NCBI GenBank assembly: GCA_043772355.1
Contig: JAYVGI010000158.1
Coordinates: forward strand, 1 to 9,500
Length of the DNA: 9,500 bases
Reading direction: 5' to 3'
Origin: JAAFIP01 sp043772355
Lineage (GTDB): Bacteria; Pseudomonadota; Gammaproteobacteria; Burkholderiales; Burkholderiaceae_C
The position numbers were made by a program, and so were the translations under genes. Position 1 is the stretch's first letter; each line of letters begins with the position of its first letter. This document shows positions 7,191 through 9,500 of this stretch, piece after piece. Under the pieces are notes generated by a model. It was not told the origin of the DNA. It saw only the letters and a program-made list of their open reading frames with translations, and did no database searches.

Positions 7191-7230
7191 CATCGCAAAC
7201 ACGCTCCATCACCGCTTGCTGATTGGGCCA

Positions 7231-7290
7231 CTTGCTATTGCGCGCTAGCTTTGTGACTGGCTCGCTTGCATTACGCGCCAGCCGTGTGAC
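7231..7290. repeat. Imperfect direct duplication of 26-27 bp
   Basis: The segments 7231-7257 (CTTGCTATTGCGCGCTAGC, then TTTGTGAC) and 7265-7290 (CTTGCATTACGCGCCAGCC, then GTGTGAC) align with one gap and few mismatches at a 34-bp offset. They are non-coding as far as I can see. Confidence 0.5.
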
Positions 7291-7353
7291 GAGGTTGATC
7301 GTGGTGGTGCATCAGAGTCTGTAGAGCCCGCTGGCCGGAGCACATTTCCGACT

Positions 7354-7390
7354 CCCTCTCCCGCATGGCGGGAGAGGGTTGGGGTGAGGG
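7354..7390. repeat. Palindromic intergenic repeat (11-bp stem, 3-nt loop, G-rich tail)
   Basis: CCCTCTCCCGC (7354-7364) pairs perfectly with GCGGGAGAGGG (7368-7378) around ATG. It is followed by TTGGGGTGAGGG (7379-7390). A stem of this composition with a GGGGTGAGGG tail is, from memory, a very common dispersed intergenic repeat in beta- and gammaproteobacteria. On RNA level it would be a very stable hairpin without a U-tract. Confidence 0.7.
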
Positions 7391-7512
7391 TGTCCCCCAG
7401 CACTCAACTCATCAGGCGCTAAGGTGGTTTGCACTGCGGCACCCCGCTCACTCTCTTTACCGTAGCACTCCGTCTAAGCAGGGCAGTGGGGTACATAGGG
7501 TACAGACTAAAA

Positions 7513-7517
7513 ATGGG
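7513..7517. repeat. Left copy of the 5-bp target-site duplication (ATGGG)
   Basis: ATGGG directly abuts the left inverted repeat and recurs directly after the right one (9114-9118). A 5-bp match alone is weak, but it sits exactly at both boundaries of the 13-bp core repeat. Confidence 0.7.
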
Positions 7518-7545
7518 AGTCTTATCCAATGAAGTTTGATCCTGA
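7518..7545. repeat. Left terminal inverted repeat of the insertion sequence
   Basis: It consists of AGTCTTATCCAAT, then GAA, then GTTTGATCCTGA. Two further TTTGATYCC motifs follow it at 7554-7562 and 7570-7577, making three copies at the left end counting the one at 7535-7542. These may be extra transposase-binding sites. Confidence 0.85.
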
Positions 7546-7628
7546 GAGGTTTTTTTGATTCCAACGAGATTTGATCCCGAAACGGGGTTGAAATCGCAGG
7601 ACTGACAAGCGAGCCGCCCAATCGGTCG

Positions 7629-7644
7629 ATCATTCATGAATGAT
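7629..7644. promoter_or_regulatory. Perfect 16-bp palindrome over the transposase start codon
   Basis: ATCATTCATGAATGAT reads the same on both strands and includes the first two possible start codons region (7640 ATG and the A of 7643). It could be an operator for a dimeric protein or fold the translation start. No clear Shine-Dalgarno sequence precedes it, which fits low translation of a transposase. The function is inferred. Confidence 0.45.
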
Positions 7645-8902
7645 GATTGACATGAACTTCTCCAAGCTACGAACCATCGGGCAACTGCGCCAGTTTGTCC
7701 AAGGCATGCACGCAGTGCAGTTCCAACCCCTGGCCGACGCGGCCACCCGCTACCGCCATATCAGCCTGATCATGCGCCGCTTTGGCTATGCCAAGCTGGA
7801 GCGAGCCGACCGCTCGGTGCTGCTCAGGTTCCTGGAGCGCACCAGCGGCTACTCCAGCGCCCAGCTCAAGCGTCTGGTGGCCCGCCACCTGCGTGGCGAG
7901 GTGCTGCGCCAGCGCTATGTAATCCCAGAGCAGGCCTACGCCCAGCGCTTCACAGATGCCGATATCGCCATCCTGGCCCAGGTAGACCGCGCCTTTGGCA
8001 CCCTGTCCGGCGCGGCCACCACCCATGTGCTGTGGCGCCAATGGCATACCTATGGCGATGCCCGCTTTGAACGCCTGAGCAGCCTGAGCGTCTCACACCT
8101 GTACAACCTGCGCCAAAGCCAGCCCTACCAGCGCCAGCGGGTGCAGCACCAAGCCACCCGCGCATCCGCACGAGGCCAACACATCGGCCAGCGCAGAGCG
8201 CCCCAGCCCCAGGGCCAGGCCGGCTTCATCCGCATCGACAGCGTGCACCAAGGCGATCACGATGGCATCAAAGGGGTCTACCACATCAACGCGGTCGATA
8301 GCGTCACCCAGTGGGAAGTGGTCGTGTGCGTGGAGCACCTGGGCCACAGCTTCATGAGCCGGGCCGTGGAGCTGATGGTGGAGCAGTTTCCCTTCACCCT
8401 GCAAGGCATCCATGCCGACAATGGCGTGGAGTACATCAATTGGCGCATGCTCGAGCTGATGGAGGAGGCGCGCATCGAGCTGACCAAGTCACGTCCCCGG
8501 CGCAGCACCGACAACGCGCTGGTCGAGGGCAAGAATGGGGCGGTGGTGCGCAAGATGTTTGGCTTTAGCCATATCGCGCGCAGCAAGGCGGGGCTGCTCA
8601 ATGAGTTCAACCACGCCTACTTCAATCCGCTGAACAACCTGCACCGCCCGTGCTTGTTTGCCAGCTTGGAGCCTGACCCCAAGAAGCCGGGGCGTACCCG
8701 CAAGCGTTACTACGCACGGGATGCGCAAACGCCGCTGGAGAAACTGGCCAGTCTGCCCAAGCGGTTGCGCAACCTCAAGCCTGGGGTAACCCTCAAGGCG
8801 CTACAGGCCCAAGCGGCGGCGCAAAGCGATTTGCAGGCGGCGCAGGCACTGCAGGCGGCGTGGGAGAAGTTGGCCCCAAAGGTGTACCACCAAAAGGCTT
8901 GA
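7640..8902 (+). CDS. DDE (rve-fold) transposase of the insertion sequence
   Basis: This 420-residue protein cuts and joins DNA ends for transposition. Residues about 50-90 resemble a helix-turn-helix DNA-binding region (SGYSSAQLKRLVARHL). The catalytic RNase-H-like domain spans about 190-340, with Asp200 in RIDSVHQGD, Asp260 in IHADNGVEYIN and Glu296 in NALVEGKNGAVVRK. The last two acidic residues are 35 residues apart, the DD35E pattern of IS3/IS481/retroviral-type integrases. The C-terminal tail (about 385-410) is Ala/Gln/Leu-rich and probably a coiled helix. Starts at 7640, 7643 or 7652 are all possible because none has a good ribosome binding site; I use the longest. The frame is intact and all three catalytic residues are present, so it may be active. 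IS481-like and IS1202-like groups are the nearest I recognise; the exact family is uncertain. Confidence 0.9.
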   Translation: MMIDMNFSKLRTIGQLRQFVQGMHAVQFQPLADAATRYRHISLIMRRFGYAKLERADRSVLLRFLERTSGYSSAQLKRLVARHLRGEVLRQRYVIPEQAYAQRFTDADIAILAQVDRAFGTLSGAATTHVLWRQWHTYGDARFERLSSLSVSHLYNLRQSQPYQRQRVQHQATRASARGQHIGQRRAPQPQGQAGFIRIDSVHQGDHDGIKGVYHINAVDSVTQWEVVVCVEHLGHSFMSRAVELMVEQFPFTLQGIHADNGVEYINWRMLELMEEARIELTKSRPRRSTDNALVEGKNGAVVRKMFGFSHIARSKAGLLNEFNHAYFNPLNNLHRPCLFASLEPDPKKPGRTRKRYYARDAQTPLEKLASLPKRLRNLKPGVTLKALQAQAAAQSDLQAAQALQAAWEKLAPKVYHQKA

Positions 8903-8958
8903 GTGCGATGGGCGTAGCGCCACAGCAGATAGGGCAGGTGCCGCAAACAGTGGGGGCG

Positions 8959-8976
8959 GGCGGCGCAAGCGCCGCC
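8959..8976. terminator. GC-rich hairpin after the transposase gene
   Basis: GGCGGCGC (8959-8966) pairs with GCGCCGCC (8969-8976) with only AA between (in practice a 6-bp stem with a GCAAGC loop). It lies 57 nt after the transposase stop inside the element. An A run rather than a T run follows at 8989-8996, so it is not a standard intrinsic terminator. Confidence 0.3.
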
Positions 8977-9084
8977 AACAGCCGGTTGAAAAAAAACATG
9001 AAGCCGGACAGCCAGGCAACCCGAATACACTGTGGTCTTCCCAACCCTTCGACCAGGTTGCGCAACCCGCTTTGAGGCTCTTGT

Positions 9085-9113
9085 TCAGGATCAAACCTGA
9101 ATTGGATAAGACT
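9085..9113. repeat. Right terminal inverted repeat of the insertion sequence
   Basis: Read inward from the right end it is AGTCTTATCCAAT, then TCAG, then GTTTGATCCTGA. It matches the left end except for the short spacer. Only one TTTGATCC motif is present here. Confidence 0.85.
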
Positions 9114-9118
9114 ATGGG
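9114..9118. repeat. Right copy of the 5-bp target-site duplication (ATGGG)
   Basis: ATGGG follows the last base of the right inverted repeat and equals the 5 bp before the left one. Confidence 0.7.
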
Positions 9119-9409
9119 AGTTTTGTACCGCAGGCAGCCGCTGTGCGCCGAAAATCTGCCCCACAAACCATCCACCAAGCGTCCACCGCCCCTCTTCGGC
9201 AAAACAGCCACTCTCTATTCCATAGCGGAGACCCTATGTTTCTGGCTGGCTATTGCCCGATAAGATCCAAAATCAGCGCTCAAACAGGTGCATTTGCAGT
9301 GTGCAGCCGATACTCAGGCACCCAAGGCTTCCCGAGCGCTCCACAACGGCGATTTTGAGCTGTTTTGGTATCTATCAGCTGTTAGCCATGAAAAAATATA
9401 ACTAATTCC
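9119..9409. other. Gene-free stretch right of the insertion sequence
   Basis: About 290 nt without a convincing gene; the short open frames here have no recognisable sequence. It begins with the right half of the interrupted hairpin (TGTACC, 9124-9129). It also contains an imperfect inverted pair: 9264-9284 (GATCCAAAATCAGCGCTCAAA) aligns with the complement of 9354-9372 (TTTGAGCTGTTTTGGTATC) with small gaps. The last part (9373-9409) is AT-rich. Confidence 0.5.
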
Positions 9410-9500
9410 ATTTCTACATCATTAATGTCTAGGCGCGGAGCCGCAGACAGTGCTCTAGCACGGCAAGGCGACGCAACAACGACAGTAATGATTTAGAAAT
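9410..9500. mobile_element. MITE-like fold-back element with 20-nt terminal inverted repeats
   Basis: ATTTCTACATCATTAATGTC (9410-9429) matches the complement of GACAGTAATGATTTAGAAAT (9481-9500) at 18 of 20 positions. The 51-nt middle is GC-rich and contains a central hairpin, GTGC-TCTA-GCAC. The whole forms a roughly 91-bp imperfect fold-back with no coding capacity. The right arm ends exactly at the window edge, so the true end and any target duplication cannot be seen. The core resembles, from memory, dispersed intergenic repeats common in Comamonadaceae. Confidence 0.65.

Larger units (their letters stand above)
6696..7517. other. Gene-free, repeat-rich intergenic stretch left of the insertion sequence
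   Basis: I find no convincing gene here. Short open frames exist on the minus strand (6755-7048, 6966-7202, 7419-7637), but they lack family-like sequence. Two of them only translate the 40-bp repeat array, whose period is not a multiple of three. The stretch instead holds an 8-nt tandem repeat, a nested stem-loop, the repeat array, a terminator-like hairpin, a duplicated segment and a strong palindromic repeat. The promoter and 5' leader of the minus-strand amidohydrolase gene should lie near 6696-6800; I cannot point to a clear -35/-10 pair. Confidence 0.6.
7518..9113 (+). mobile_element. Complete insertion sequence of about 1.6 kb with one DD35E transposase
   Basis: The element is bounded by inverted ends that share a perfect 13-bp core, AGTCTTATCCAAT (7518-7530), with its complement at 9101-9113. 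A second matching block, GTTTGATCCTGA (7534-7545), has its complement at 9085-9096, separated from the core by 3 nt on the left and 4 on the right. The 5 bp outside each end are identical (ATGGG, 7513-7517 and 9114-9118), as expected for a target duplication. The single gene inside encodes an rve-type transposase. Total length is 1596 bp. The family is not certain; an IS481-like or IS1202/ISNCY-like assignment fits the protein, but the ends do not begin with the TGT common in those groups. The matching ends and intact gene suggest a fairly recent, possibly active copy. Confidence 0.85.

Noticed and set aside
6755..7202. Minus-strand frames of 97 and 78 codons with His/Lys/Asn/Gln-rich repeats
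   Set aside because: They only translate the 40-bp repeat array in different frames; the period of 40 is not divisible by three.
8801..9211. 136-codon minus-strand open frame over the right end of the insertion sequence
   Set aside because: It spans the transposase end, the inverted repeat and the target duplication, so it cannot be an ancestral gene, and it shows no known motif.

Overview
The window looks like a chromosomal stretch of a GC-rich betaproteobacterium, most likely Burkholderiales and probably the Comamonadaceae (Rhodoferax/Polaromonas/Acidovorax type). This rests on codon use, protein flavour and the small palindromic repeats between genes. No rRNA, tRNA or other taxonomic marker is present, so the assignment is an inference.

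Left part (1-4675, minus strand): the start of a Pel exopolysaccharide operon. pelA encodes a two-enzyme periplasmic protein (glycoside hydrolase plus polysaccharide deacetylase). It overlaps by 38 nt with pelB, which starts at a TTG codon and runs off the left edge. pelB encodes an inner-membrane-anchored TPR scaffold whose family continues into an outer-membrane porin. PelA trims and deacetylates the polymer in the periplasm, and PelB binds PelA and guides the polymer out. The remaining pel genes would lie beyond position 1.

Middle (4676-6695): a roughly 200-nt intergenic region separates pelA from a divergent gene for a 2-hydroxychromene-2-carboxylate isomerase-like protein (GST-kappa/DsbA fold). 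A convergent gene follows, encoding an ACMSD-type amidohydrolase with a twin-arginine signal and a lipobox-like cysteine.

Right part (6696-9500): about 800 nt without a convincing gene, filled with small repeats and hairpins. These are an 8-nt tandem repeat, a nested stem-loop, a degenerate array of 39-40-bp repeats, a duplicated 26-27-bp segment and a strong palindromic repeat. Then comes a complete insertion sequence (7518-9113) with inverted ends, an apparent 5-bp target duplication (ATGGG) and one intact DD35E transposase. The last 90 nt form a MITE-like fold-back element with 20-nt imperfect terminal inverted repeats that reaches the window edge.

I see no clear new multi-gene system. 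The less ordinary items are the exported, possibly lipid-anchored amidohydrolase, the possible lipoprotein form of PelA, the recent TPR duplication in PelB, the repeat cluster, and the insertion sequence sitting in the loop of a former hairpin.
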